Counted from the stretch's first letter, positions 51,138 through 59,742 are shown. The stretch is DNA of 64,000 bases from Arcobacter iocasae (GCF_042214795.1 NZ_CP090177.1:1860001-1924000); one strand, 5' to 3'. Numbers and translations: made by a program. Notes: generated by a model from the sequence alone, not told the origin.

Positions 51138-51837
51138 AAATGAATTACTTACATTATTGTTTAAAGATAAGTTTTTAGTTACTGATGAAAATGAAGTCTT
51201 TCATGGAGTCGGAGAATTAGGAACTCAAAAAGTTTTTATTTTAGGAACAGAAAATAATACTTATATTGGAAATGAAATAGTACTAAGTTTATCAAGTAAA
51301 ATATTAGAGATTATTCAAAAAAACAATAAAGAACCTATTTTACTTCTTGTGGATACTTTGGGACAAAAATTAAGCCATCATGATGAATTGTTGGGGATTA
51401 ATTTATATTTGGCACATTTATCTAAGAGTATAGAGTTAGCTAGACTAAATGGGCATAAAGTTATTAGTATTGTAAGAAATCAAGCTGTTAGTGGTGGAGC
51501 ATTGTGTACAAATTTACTGGCAGACCATTGTTATGCACTAAATAGTGCTTCAATAGGTGTTATGAATTTACCTTCTATGTCTAGAATCACACAAATTCCT
51601 TTAGAAAAACTTGAAAGTCTAAGTGAAACATCACCTCTATTTGATACAAATGTAAATAACTATTTTGTTATGGGTGCCTTAGAAGCTTTATGGGATAAAA
51701 GTGAAGACTTGACAACATTACTTATGACTACAATTAATTCTCAAAGTCCAAAGGATGAGAGAAGAGATTTAGGAACTAAGAGAAATGGGAGAATAGAGAC
51801 TTTGAAAGTTTCTAATTTAGTGGAAGAAACAATTTAA
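51130..51837 (+). CDS. mdcE: Malonate decarboxylase gamma subunit
   Basis: This 235-residue subunit completes the decarboxylase with MdcD and has a crotonase-like fold. Family-like stretches are PILLLVDTLGQKLSHHDELLGINLYLAHLSKSIELARLNGHKVISIVRNQAVSGGALCTNLLADHCYALNSASIGVMNLPSMSRITQIP. The position after mdcD and before mdcG matches known mdc operons. It ends directly at the mdcG start. Confidence 0.92.
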   Translation: MNKNELLTLLFKDKFLVTDENEVFHGVGELGTQKVFILGTENNTYIGNEIVLSLSSKILEIIQKNNKEPILLLVDTLGQKLSHHDELLGINLYLAHLSKSIELARLNGHKVISIVRNQAVSGGALCTNLLADHCYALNSASIGVMNLPSMSRITQIPLEKLESLSETSPLFDTNVNNYFVMGALEALWDKSEDLTTLLMTTINSQSPKDERRDLGTKRNGRIETLKVSNLVEETI

Positions 51838-52485
51838 ATGAGAAGACATGATTTAGTTTGGTTAGATGAAAATTATTGTAAATCAAATGAATTTTTAATA
51901 AGTAGTTTTAGTGATAAAAGTATTATCTTAAATTGGATTAATAAAAATAATCCATTTATTGTTACAAGACAATTAGATAATAATGATAATAATACAAATC
52001 TAGCTTTTTTATTACCCTTAGAAGAGGGCAAAAAAAGAGTTGGAGTGATTGTAAATACTAACTCTATTTCTAAAAAAACTAGTCCTGTAAAACTTTCTCA
52101 AGTTCTTTTAAAAATAGAAAAGAAATGGCAAATTCCTTTAAAAGAACTTGTTGATTCATTTTTATCTTTAGGTGTTGAGTTGTTTGTCTTTGGTTCTTCA
52201 ATGTGGGAAAGTATTATTGGGCAAAAATACATGACAGAAAACTCTGATGTGGATTTATTATGGAAGCCTAAAACTTTTTTTGAATTAGAAAAGGGCTTAG
52301 AATATTTAAAAGAATGGATGAAGAAATATCCTTTAAAAATTGATGGTGAAATTGAGCTTCCTTGTGAAAGTGCATGTTCGTGGAAAGAGTTGTTAAATGA
52401 TGATGATGATAATATTATTGTTAAAGGATTAAATAAAGTCTCTTTAGAAAATAAAGCAGATTTTATTAACTCAATTAAAGGTTAG
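51838..52485 (+). CDS. mdcG: Malonate decarboxylase holo-ACP synthase (phosphoribosyl-dephospho-CoA transferase)
   Basis: This 215-residue enzyme attaches the triphosphoribosyl-dephospho-CoA group to apo-MdcC. It begins MRRHDLVWLDENY, typical of MdcG, and contains VFGSSMWESIIGQKYMTENSDVDLLWKP, a nucleotidyltransferase-like GS...D-x-D motif. Length fits MdcG (about 210). It lies between mdcE and mdcB, 5 bases before the latter. Confidence 0.92.
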   Translation: MRRHDLVWLDENYCKSNEFLISSFSDKSIILNWINKNNPFIVTRQLDNNDNNTNLAFLLPLEEGKKRVGVIVNTNSISKKTSPVKLSQVLLKIEKKWQIPLKELVDSFLSLGVELFVFGSSMWESIIGQKYMTENSDVDLLWKPKTFFELEKGLEYLKEWMKKYPLKIDGEIELPCESACSWKELLNDDDDNIIVKGLNKVSLENKADFINSIKG

Positions 52486-52490
52486 TTTAA

Positions 52491-53360
52491 ATGTCAAAGT
52501 TAAATCATAAAATAAGTATTAATGACAAAAAATTTACTTATAAAATAGGACTCTTTGCAATAAGAAGTTTATACAAAGAACTGAGTTTGAGTCATAAGCC
52601 AGGACTTGTAAGTTTTATAGATACGGGAAGTCATAAAGATATGGATGCTATTACTTTTATGAGAAGTATCTTTTCTTTGAGAAATTATTTCAAAAAAATA
52701 ACCTTAGCTGGAAGTAATAATGCAGATTTTTCATATCTTCAATTTTTAGGAATTGAAGCTGAAAAAAAGATGTTAAGAGCCACGAATGGTATCAATACTC
52801 ACAAAGGTGCAATCTTTTCATTAGGAATTTTGTGTGCAGGAGTTGGATTATTATATTCTAAGAAAATAGATTTTAACTCACAAAACCTTTCTAAAGTCAT
52901 AAAAGAAAATTGGGGAGATATAATTTTAAACTATGACAATCCAAATAAAAATCCAATATCAAATGGACAAAAAGTAAAAGAAAAATATGGCTATAACGGA
53001 GCTAGATATGAAGCAGCAAATGGATTTTTAACCATTACAAAGCTTGCTTTGCCAGTACTAAAAAATACAATGATTACCTCAAAAAAGGAAGAAGCTAGTT
53101 TAATGCAAACACTTTTTATCCTTATGAAAAACCTTTCTGATACAAATATTGTTCATAGAGGTGGGAAAGATGGCTTACTATTTGTTCAAAAAATCTCAAG
53201 AGATTTTTTGAACAAGGGTGGAGTCTTTCAAAAAAATTGGGAAAATAAAGTATTTAAAATACATAAACAATTTATTTCAAAAAACCTTTCTCCTGGTGGT
53301 AGTGCTGATTTGTTAGCTTCAAGTTATTTTGTTTATAGTCTTGAAAAGGAGAATATATGA
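52491..53360 (+). CDS. mdcB: Triphosphoribosyl-dephospho-CoA synthase
   Basis: This 289-residue enzyme makes the prosthetic group precursor from ATP and dephospho-CoA. The family signatures are LSHKPGLVSFIDTGSHKDMDAITFMRSIFSLRNYF near the N-terminus and GINTHKGAIFSLGILCAGVG (about 97-117), then NIVHRGGKDGLLFVQ. It is homologous to CitG, but the mdc context makes it MdcB. It overlaps mdcH by 4 bases. Confidence 0.94.
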   Translation: MSKLNHKISINDKKFTYKIGLFAIRSLYKELSLSHKPGLVSFIDTGSHKDMDAITFMRSIFSLRNYFKKITLAGSNNADFSYLQFLGIEAEKKMLRATNGINTHKGAIFSLGILCAGVGLLYSKKIDFNSQNLSKVIKENWGDIILNYDNPNKNPISNGQKVKEKYGYNGARYEAANGFLTITKLALPVLKNTMITSKKEEASLMQTLFILMKNLSDTNIVHRGGKDGLLFVQKISRDFLNKGGVFQKNWENKVFKIHKQFISKNLSPGGSADLLASSYFVYSLEKENI

Positions 53361-54265
53361 AATTAGGAATATTATGTCCTGGTCAAGGAAGTCAAAATCT
53401 AGCTATGCTTGATTTTTTAAAAGAAAATGAAATTGCAAAAAATATTATAAATAAAGCAAGTGATATTTTAAATATTGATTTATTTACTTTGGATGAATCA
53501 ACAGATATTTTTCAAAATAGTTTAGCTCAACCTTTGATTTGTGCAACACAAATTGCCACATATAACGCGATAAAAAATTCAATAATTCCTTCTTCGATTT
53601 TTGCAGGATACAGTTTAGGAGAACTAAGTGTTTATGGATGTAATGGATCATTAGAGTTAGAGGAAGCTATTCTTTTGGCAAGAAAAAGAGCGGAACTCAT
53701 GGATTTAGCAAATAAAGAAAAAAGTTCATTATTGAGTTGCCAAAATTTACCTCAAAATATAGTAAAGGATTTATGCAAAAAAGCAAATGCTTTTATATCA
53801 ATTATAAATGTAGATAAGCATTTTATTATTGGAGGAGAGATTAAAAATTTAGAAAATTTTAAATCTTTTGCTTTTGAAAAGGGTGCTATTATTAAGCCTT
53901 TAAGTGTATATTTGGCATCTCATACACCTTTATTAAAATCTGCAAGTAAAAATTTTAACAAAGCATTAAAAGAAAGTAATTTCAAAAATCCAATTATACC
54001 TGCTGTTTCAAGTATTGATAATACTTTCATACATGATAAAACTAGTGCAATTGAAACTTTATCAAAGCAAATATCACAAACTATACAATGGGAAGGGACA
54101 CTAGAAACTTTATTAGAATTTGGATGTGATGTTATCTTAGAATTAGGACCAGGTAAGGCTCTTAGTAAAATGGTTCAAAAGTTAGATTCAAATCTAATTG
54201 TTAGATCCACAAGTGATTTTAAAACTCTTGATGGAATAATTAGTTGGATTAATAAAAATTCATAA
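53357..54265 (+). CDS. mdcH: Malonyl-CoA:ACP acyltransferase MdcH
   Basis: This 302-residue acyltransferase primes MdcC with malonate from malonyl-CoA after acetylation. The motifs are GQGSQ (residues 8-12) and the nucleophile elbow GYSLGE (serine about 86), with LASHTPLLKSASKNF and ELGPGKALSKMV. It resembles FabD but lies at the end of the mdc operon. It closes the unit mdcA-C-D-E-G-B-H. Confidence 0.93.
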   Translation: MKLGILCPGQGSQNLAMLDFLKENEIAKNIINKASDILNIDLFTLDESTDIFQNSLAQPLICATQIATYNAIKNSIIPSSIFAGYSLGELSVYGCNGSLELEEAILLARKRAELMDLANKEKSSLLSCQNLPQNIVKDLCKKANAFISIINVDKHFIIGGEIKNLENFKSFAFEKGAIIKPLSVYLASHTPLLKSASKNFNKALKESNFKNPIIPAVSSIDNTFIHDKTSAIETLSKQISQTIQWEGTLETLLEFGCDVILELGPGKALSKMVQKLDSNLIVRSTSDFKTLDGIISWINKNS

Positions 54266-54349
54266 ACAATTTAATAGATTAATTTTTGCCTTTAGTTTTT
54301 TATTTGCTATAATAATTTATAAATATATATAATAAATAAAAGGACTAAT

Positions 54350-54778
54350 ATGGAGTGTGAATTTCCAACTGTTAATTCAAATAATGAAGAGATAAAAGAG
54401 ATATTTAATAATACTAAAACAATAGCAATAGCAGGGCTTTCTCCTGATACTAGTAAAGCTAGTAATATGGTTGCTAGGTATTTACAAAATGCTGGTTTTA
54501 AAATAGTACCAATTTATCCAAAAGAAGAGACTATATTAGGGGAAAAGGTTTATAGAAGTTTAGAAGAGATACCTTTTAAAATAGATATGGTTGATATATT
54601 TAGAAAACCAGCTGCAATAGCTTCTGTTGTGGATGCTTGTATAAAAAGAGGAGATATTGATACTGTATGGACTCAGTTGGGACTTGTAAATAATGAAGCT
54701 GCTAAAAAAGCTGAAGAAGCAGGTATGAAAGTAGTACAAAATAAATGTACTAAAATAGAGCACGCGACTCTGTTTTAA
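54350..54778 (+). CDS. CoA-binding protein (YccU-like)
   Basis: This 142-residue protein has a CoA-binding Rossmann domain: KTIAIAGLSPDTSKASNMVARYLQNAGFKIVPIYPKEETILGEKVYRSLEEIP and VDIFRKPAAIASVVDACIKRGDIDTVWTQLGLVNNEAAKKAEEAGMKVVQNKCTKIE. The family includes E. coli YccU, whose role is not defined. The 29-base overlap with the convergent kinase gene involves only the 3' ends. It has its own ribosome site (AAAGGA) and lies 84 bases after mdcH. Confidence 0.88.
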   Translation: MECEFPTVNSNNEEIKEIFNNTKTIAIAGLSPDTSKASNMVARYLQNAGFKIVPIYPKEETILGEKVYRSLEEIPFKIDMVDIFRKPAAIASVVDACIKRGDIDTVWTQLGLVNNEAAKKAEEAGMKVVQNKCTKIEHATLF

Positions 54779-56075
54779 GTTTAGTTAGATTTTTTAAGTG
54801 TGGATTGTTTAGTAATTCTATTATTGCTACAGTCCCACTTTTGCCGTCTGTTCTATTTTTTAATGTAATATTAGCGCCTAAGGCATCAGCAGCATTTTTT
54901 GCTAAGAATAGTCCAAGTCCAGCACCACTTTCTTCCCCAAATCTCTTAAATGGAGCAAACAAATCCATTGATTCATCAATACCAATACCTTCATCAGTTA
55001 TTGTTAATACAGCTTTATCATTTATTCTATCTAACACTATTGCTATACTTTTATCTACAGGAGTAAATTTAATAGCATTTTGCATAAAGTTTTGTAGTAT
55101 TTGATTAAAAAGTGTTGGTTGAATAGAGGTATAAAAGTTATTTACACTTGCATAATATGTTATTGTTACTCTTTTTTCAGCACTTAACATTCTAAAGTCA
55201 TTTGCTTTTCTTTTCATATATTGAACTAAATCTAACTCTTCTGCTTTTTCAAATTGAGCACCTTCTTGTCTACCTATATCTAAAATAGAAGAGATCATTT
55301 TATTCATATCATTTATTTGTTGTATATTTAATTTTAAAGTTTCTTGATATTTTTCTGCTTCTCTTTGTTTCATAAGTGTTACTTCATTTTTTAGTTTCAT
55401 AACAGCAAGAGGAGTTTTAAGTTCATGGGCAGCACCAACAAAAAGCTCTTTTTTAAACATAACAAAGGTTTGTATTCTATTTGTAAGTTTATTAATGGAG
55501 TTTGCTAGTGGATGAAATTCTATTGGCAGTCCATTTTTATCTATTTTTGTTAAATAGTTTTCATTCATATTTGATAATTTATCAGTTATTTGAATAATAG
55601 GTCTTAGTAAAGTTTTAGATACTGTAAATGCATATAAAACAACCATAATTAATCCACCAATAGAAAGTAATATTACATTATTAAATATTTTATTAAGCAT
55701 TGAAATTGCATAGTCAACATTTTTTATTATTTTAATAAATTTATGATTTTTAATATCAAATGGATATAAGATTTCAATATAATATTTGTCATCTTGTCGA
55801 TAATCTTTATACTTAACTTCGGTAAGATCTTCTATGGTAACAATATCTACAATAATTCCAGAGTTTGTAATAATATTGAAGTTATCTTCTGTTTGTTCGT
55901 TGTTAACACTTATTTGATAGATTATTTTGGCATCATTGAAAAGACTTTCTTTGATACCTTCATAAATTGTAGCTTTTGTATAACCGTAGAATAAAAATGA
56001 AAGAGTGATTATAAAAAGTGAAGTAGCAATTATAAGTTTTTGGTAAAACTGTTTATAAATGCTTTTAAAATTCAC
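54750..56075 (-). CDS. Sensor histidine kinase paired with the HsrA/CosR homologue
   Basis: This 441-residue inner-membrane kinase has a first helix (about 12-33), a periplasmic domain (about 34-132), a second helix (about 133-155), a HAMP-like linker, a dimerisation domain with phosphoacceptor H217 in GAAHELKTPLAVMK, and an ATPase domain with the N box QNFMQNAIKF, G1 DEGIGID and G2 GAGLGLFLAKNAADALG. Its start lies 15 bases after the stop of the regulator gene, so the two form an operon. The periplasmic domain has no recognised family. In Helicobacter and Campylobacter the homologous regulators have no known kinase. Confidence 0.93.
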   Translation of the reverse strand: MNFKSIYKQFYQKLIIATSLFIITLSFLFYGYTKATIYEGIKESLFNDAKIIYQISVNNEQTEDNFNIITNSGIIVDIVTIEDLTEVKYKDYRQDDKYYIEILYPFDIKNHKFIKIIKNVDYAISMLNKIFNNVILLSIGGLIMVVLYAFTVSKTLLRPIIQITDKLSNMNENYLTKIDKNGLPIEFHPLANSINKLTNRIQTFVMFKKELFVGAAHELKTPLAVMKLKNEVTLMKQREAEKYQETLKLNIQQINDMNKMISSILDIGRQEGAQFEKAEELDLVQYMKRKANDFRMLSAEKRVTITYYASVNNFYTSIQPTLFNQILQNFMQNAIKFTPVDKSIAIVLDRINDKAVLTITDEGIGIDESMDLFAPFKRFGEESGAGLGLFLAKNAADALGANITLKNRTDGKSGTVAIIELLNNPHLKNLTKLKTESRALF

Positions 56076-56090
56076 TTTTTAATTCTTTAA

Positions 56091-56777
56091 TTAAGCTGTA
56101 GGTTCGTCATCAGTATTTGGATAACAGAATCTATAACCTCTTCTTCTAATTGTTTCAATTGTAGAGATATTTAATGGTTTGTCCATTTTTTGTCTAATTT
56201 GGTTAATTGCAACTTCAATTACATTAGGAGTAACTAATTCTGGCTCTTCCCAAATAGCATCAAGTAATTGTTCTTTAGAAACAATTTGATCTCTATGTCT
56301 AGCTAAGTGAGTTAATACTTCAAAAGGTTTACCTTTTAATTCAATTTCTTCTCCAGCATAAAGAATTTTTTCTTCATCAGGATTGATTGATAATTCATCA
56401 ATTTCAATTATGTTTGTTCCACCAAATCTTAATCTTGCTTCAATTCTTGCAAGTAAAATATCAAAATCAAATGGTTTTTTAATGTAATCATCAGCACCTG
56501 CTTTTAATGCTTCGATTTCACTATCTTTATCATCTCTAGCTGAGATAATAACAACTGCTGTTCTGCTACTTCTGTTTTTAACAATTTTACATAACTCAAT
56601 TCCATCACCATCTGGTAGCATCCAGTCGGTTAATATTAAGTCATAATTTCTGATATCTATAAAATATTCTGCATCTTTATAGTTTTCTGCTGAGTCAACT
56701 TGATAACCAAAATCAGTCAAGCCCTCTTGCAGTGTTCTGTTAAGCGTAATTTCATCTTCGATAATTAAAATTCTCAT
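56091..56777 (-). CDS. OmpR-family response regulator, HsrA/CosR homologue with phosphorylatable receiver
   Basis: This 228-residue regulator has a receiver domain (1-120) with E7/D8, phosphoacceptor D51, S79 and K101, and an OmpR-type DNA-binding domain (about 125-220). The DNA-binding half matches what I recall of H. pylori HP1043 (HsrA) and C. jejuni CosR almost residue for residue: ELKGKPFEVLTHLARHRDQIV and NVIEVAINQIRQKMDKPL. The orphan relatives lack the receiver aspartate; this one has it. It heads an operon with the kinase. A perfect palindrome lies 23 bases before the start. It is likely an essential, redox- or stress-linked regulator, as in Helicobacter and Campylobacter. Confidence 0.92.
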   Translation of the reverse strand: MRILIIEDEITLNRTLQEGLTDFGYQVDSAENYKDAEYFIDIRNYDLILTDWMLPDGDGIELCKIVKNRSSRTAVVIISARDDKDSEIEALKAGADDYIKKPFDFDILLARIEARLRFGGTNIIEIDELSINPDEEKILYAGEEIELKGKPFEVLTHLARHRDQIVSKEQLLDAIWEEPELVTPNVIEVAINQIRQKMDKPLNISTIETIRRRGYRFCYPNTDDEPTA

Positions 56778-56799
56778 TTATATCCCTTACTTTCTTATG

Positions 56800-56815
56800 T
56801 TAAACTTAAGTTTAA
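56800..56815. repeat. Perfect 16-bp palindrome before the HsrA/CosR-like gene
   Basis: TTAAACTTAAGTTTAA is an uninterrupted palindrome located 23 bases before the start codon. It contains TTAAG, which I recall in binding sites of the HsrA family, so it may be an autoregulatory operator. Confidence 0.5.
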
Positions 56816-56824
56816 TTTAATTTT

Positions 56825-56835
56825 CGCGAATTATA
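56825..56835 (-). promoter_or_regulatory. Promoter -10 of the HsrA/CosR-like gene
   Basis: On the minus strand TATAATTCGCG, identical to 11 bases at the rpsO promoter (32639-32649). The -10 lies about 50 bases before the start codon, and the palindrome at 56800-56815 falls between them. Confidence 0.6.
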
Positions 56836-56977
56836 TCATAAATAATTTCAAATTTAAAGGGTTTTTAAGGAAAATTGTTAAATTTCTTTTTGAGCATATT
56901 TATTATGATAAGGCCATTAACTATATATTAATAAAAAATTGGTAAAATATCTTTTATAACAAATTTAAGGATTTTAT

Positions 56978-57787
56978 ATGAGAAAAACGATTTTAAGTAT
57001 TGTTACAGCTTTCGCACTGACAGCTACAACATTAAGTGCAGCTGAAACTTTCGCATCTGTTAATGGTGAAGATGTAACAACACAAGATGTTGCGCAACTT
57101 TTAAGAGGACAAAATGTTCAATTTGAAAATCTACCAAAAGAGACAAAAGATAAAGTTATTAGTCAATTAATTGAAAAAAAACTATTAACACAAAAAGCTG
57201 TTAAAAGTGGTATAGAAAAAGATGAAAAATATAAAGATGCATTATCAAAAATCAAAGAAGATTTAGCATTAGAATTATGGATGCAAAAAGAGTATGCAAA
57301 AGTAAAAGCAACTGATGCAGAAGAAAAAAGTTTTTATGACAAAAATAAAGAGAAATTTAAAACACCTGATACTTTAGAAGCTAGTCATATTTTAGTTAAA
57401 ACTGAAAAAGAAGCTAATGATATTATTGCAAAACTTAATATTGCAAAAAATAAAAAAGGTTCATTTGAAGAGTTAGCAAAAAAATTCTCAATAGGGCCAA
57501 CAAAAACAAAAGGTGGATATCTTGGAAAATTCCAAGCTAAACAAATGGTACCTGAGTTTTCAGAAGCTGCATTAAAATTGAAAAAAGGTGAATACACTAA
57601 AAAACCAGTTAAAACACAATTTGGTTATCATGTAATTTATTTAGAGAATAAAGAAGTTTCTCAAATCTTGCCTTTTGATAAAGTTAAAGCTAATATAACT
57701 AAAATGATTGTTCAAGAAAAATATGGAAAAATGATTAAAGAAGAAGTTGAAAAACTTAAAAAAGATGCAAAAATAATTATCAAGTAA
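56978..57787 (+). CDS. Peptidyl-prolyl cis-trans isomerase, PEB4/Cbf2-type
   Basis: This 269-residue periplasmic chaperone has a signal peptide (MRKTILSIVTAFALTATTLSAAE), an N-terminal chaperone helical region and a parvulin domain (about 133-230) with EASHILVKTEKEANDIIAKLN, EELAKKFSIGPTKTKGGYLGKFQAKQMVPEFSEAAL and QFGYHVIYLENK. PEB4 in Campylobacter helps outer-membrane protein assembly. The gene lies 13 bases before fba, an order kept in Campylobacter and Helicobacter. No promoter of high quality was singled out in the 200-base gap before it. Confidence 0.92.
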   Translation: MRKTILSIVTAFALTATTLSAAETFASVNGEDVTTQDVAQLLRGQNVQFENLPKETKDKVISQLIEKKLLTQKAVKSGIEKDEKYKDALSKIKEDLALELWMQKEYAKVKATDAEEKSFYDKNKEKFKTPDTLEASHILVKTEKEANDIIAKLNIAKNKKGSFEELAKKFSIGPTKTKGGYLGKFQAKQMVPEFSEAALKLKKGEYTKKPVKTQFGYHVIYLENKEVSQILPFDKVKANITKMIVQEKYGKMIKEEVEKLKKDAKIIIK

Positions 57788-57800
57788 ATAGGAGAAAAAT

Positions 57801-58868
57801 TTGTCAGTTTTAGATATTGTTAAGCCTGGTGTTTTAAGTGGTAGTGAAGCACATAAACTTTTTGAATATGCAAAAGAGAACTCTTTTGCAATACCTGCTG
57901 TTAATGTTGTAGGTACAGATTCAGTTAATGCAGTTTTAGAAGCTGCTGCAAAAGTTAATTCACCAATTATTATTCAGTTCTCAAATGGTGGAGCTGAATT
58001 TTTTGCTGGTAAAGGTTTAAAAGATAATAATGCAGGAATATATGGTGCAATTTCAGGAGCTATGCATGTTCACGCTTTAGCAGAAGCTTATAGAGTACCT
58101 GTTATTTTACATACAGATCATGCTGCTAGAAAACTTTTACCTTGGATTGATGGTTTAATTGAAGCTGGCGAGTCATTTTATTCAAAACATGGTAAACCTC
58201 TTTTTACTTCTCATATGCTTGATCTTTCAGAAGAGAGCTTAGAAGAGAATATTAGCACTTGTGTTAAATATTTTAAAAGAATGAAAACTATTGATATGAT
58301 GATTGAAATAGAGCTTGGAATCACTGGTGGTGAAGAAGATGGTGTTGATAATAGTGATGTTGATAATGCTCTACTTTATACGCAACCTGAAGAAGTGTGT
58401 TATGCATATGAGCAATTAAAAGAGGTATCACCTCATTTTACTATTGCTGCATCATTTGGTAATGTACATGGTGTTTACAAACCAGGAAATGTTATTTTAA
58501 GTCCTAAAATCTTAGATAACTCTCAAAAGTTTATTTCTGAAAAATTTAATCTTCCTGCAAAATCTGTAAATTTTGTATTTCATGGTGGATCTGGTTCTTC
58601 ATTAGAAGAAATAAGAGAAGCTATTGAATATGGTGTAATTAAAATGAATATTGATACAGATACTCAATGGTCATTTTGGAATGGTGTAAGAGCATTTGAA
58701 GCCAAAAATCACGACTACTTACAAGGGCAAATTGGTAACCCTGATGGTGAAGATAAACCAAACAAATCTTACTATGATCCAAGAAAATGGTTAAGAGCTG
58801 GAATGGAATCAATGATTGCAAGATTAGAAATTGCATACACAGATTTGAAAGCTTTAAACAAAAACTAA
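57801..58868 (+). CDS. fba: Class II fructose-bisphosphate aldolase
   Basis: This 355-residue cytoplasmic enzyme splits fructose 1,6-bisphosphate into DHAP and glyceraldehyde 3-phosphate, or runs in reverse in gluconeogenesis. It starts with TTG (57801), preceded by GGAGA. Zinc-binding and catalytic elements are seen in VILHTDHAARKLLPW, MIEIELGITGGEEDGVDNSD, NVHGVYKPGNVIL, FVFHGGSGSS and KMNIDTDTQW. Length fits the E. coli FbaA type. It follows the PEB4-type gene by 13 bases. Confidence 0.96.
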   Translation: MSVLDIVKPGVLSGSEAHKLFEYAKENSFAIPAVNVVGTDSVNAVLEAAAKVNSPIIIQFSNGGAEFFAGKGLKDNNAGIYGAISGAMHVHALAEAYRVPVILHTDHAARKLLPWIDGLIEAGESFYSKHGKPLFTSHMLDLSEESLEENISTCVKYFKRMKTIDMMIEIELGITGGEEDGVDNSDVDNALLYTQPEEVCYAYEQLKEVSPHFTIAASFGNVHGVYKPGNVILSPKILDNSQKFISEKFNLPAKSVNFVFHGGSGSSLEEIREAIEYGVIKMNIDTDTQWSFWNGVRAFEAKNHDYLQGQIGNPDGEDKPNKSYYDPRKWLRAGMESMIARLEIAYTDLKALNKN

Positions 58869-58889
58869 TATATAAAAATATATAATCCC

Positions 58890-58911
58890 AAGCTAGTTTA
58901 CATACTAGCTT
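58890..58911 (+). other. Hairpin just before tRNA-Leu
   Basis: AAGCTAGT and ACTAGCTT (8-bp perfect stem, 6-base loop) end 4 bases before the tRNA. There is no T-run, so it is not a standard terminator. A TATAAT at 58881-58886 would place the tRNA transcript start inside it; a processing element is possible. Confidence 0.45.
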
Positions 58912-58915
58912 GTGT

Positions 58916-59000
58916 GCCGCTATGGTGAAACTGGTAAACACGCCGGATTCAAAATCCGGTGACCTCGGTCTTGTCGGTTCAAGTCCGACTAGCGGTACCA
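58916..59000 (+). tRNA. tRNA-Leu (anticodon CAA)
   Basis: An 85-base tRNA with encoded CCA. The acceptor stem pairs GCCGCTA with TAGCGGT (first pair G-T), the discriminator is A, and the anticodon stem CCGGA/TCCGG holds the loop TTCAAAA, giving CAA. A long variable arm (GACCTCGGTCTTGTC region) marks a class II tRNA, and the T loop is GGTTCAAGTCC. It reads UUG codons, the type used as starts for several genes here. Confidence 0.95.
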
Positions 59001-59014
59001 CCTTTATAATACGG

Positions 59015-59035
59015 ATCTTACACTAGTAAGATTTT
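59015..59035 (+). terminator. Terminator after tRNA-Leu
   Basis: ATCTTAC, ACTA loop, GTAAGAT, then TTTT: a 7-bp perfect stem 15 bases after the tRNA. Confidence 0.65.
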
Positions 59036-59109
59036 AGTATTTCCTTCCCTTTATAGTAAATATTAATTAAACTAAAACACATTTTAAACTACATTAGAAG
59101 TTACATTGT

Positions 59110-59637
59110 TTATTTTAAATTTTCCCCATTAGTAATAAAAGAAAATGCTTTATTTCCAGAGTTATTAACCATAACAGCTTGAACTATTGGATTTGAAAGA
59201 GTTTTTGAACCTTCCCATTCCACAATAAAGTTTGCTCCTGATCCACCTCTTATGTCATTTAAATCAACAACAAAATCAATTGAAGCCATAGGTTTTAATA
59301 TATGAGGTTTTGAAACATATGCTTCTAGAAGTTCCCCTTTTGTACTATAATAAGATATTTTATTTATCCACATATTTTGGTTAAAGTCAGTATTTCTAAT
59401 ACTAAGTGTAATTCCCATTAACTCATATTTTTCATCAGATGTATAAACATGAGAATATACAGGAACATATACAGTCTCATTTCTATCTATATCTGTCTTA
59501 ATTCTTTCAGAAGGATAAAAGTGTGTATATTCTTTTGGCTTCTTTTTATTAGTTGTACTTTCGGTACAGCCAGTTGCAAAAAAAGCATATAAAAATATAA
59601 GTGAAATTATTTTTACTAAACTAAGTCTATTTTTCAA
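59110..59637 (-). CDS. DUF3124 lipoprotein
   Basis: This 175-residue lipoprotein has a signal peptide ending in the lipobox ATGC (about 20-23). The body matches the DUF3124 pattern: YVPVYSHVYTSDEKYELMGITLSIRNTDFNQNMWINKISYYSTKGELLEAYVSKPHILKPMASIDFVV, RGGSGANFIVEW and PIVQAVMV near the C-terminus. It should sit in the outer or inner membrane facing the periplasm. The family function is unknown. It stands alone, between tRNA-Leu and the GGDEF-EAL gene. Confidence 0.85.
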   Translation of the reverse strand: MKNRLSLVKIISLIFLYAFFATGCTESTTNKKKPKEYTHFYPSERIKTDIDRNETVYVPVYSHVYTSDEKYELMGITLSIRNTDFNQNMWINKISYYSTKGELLEAYVSKPHILKPMASIDFVVDLNDIRGGSGANFIVEWEGSKTLSNPIVQAVMVNNSGNKAFSFITNGENLK

Positions 59638-59742
59638 GTTTAAACCTCCCAGAATAATTTAAAACTATTTAATTCTATCAAGAATATGATTAACATATAT
59701 ATTAATTGTGAATATAAATAAAAAAATAGAAAGTTTAGTGCA

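Noticed and set aside
58639..59001. A 120-codon open frame on the minus strand across fba and tRNA-Leu (begins MVPLVGLEPTRPRSPDFESG)
   Set aside because: This peptide is the well-known false translation of a tRNA-Leu gene read backwards; the rest lies antisense to fba.
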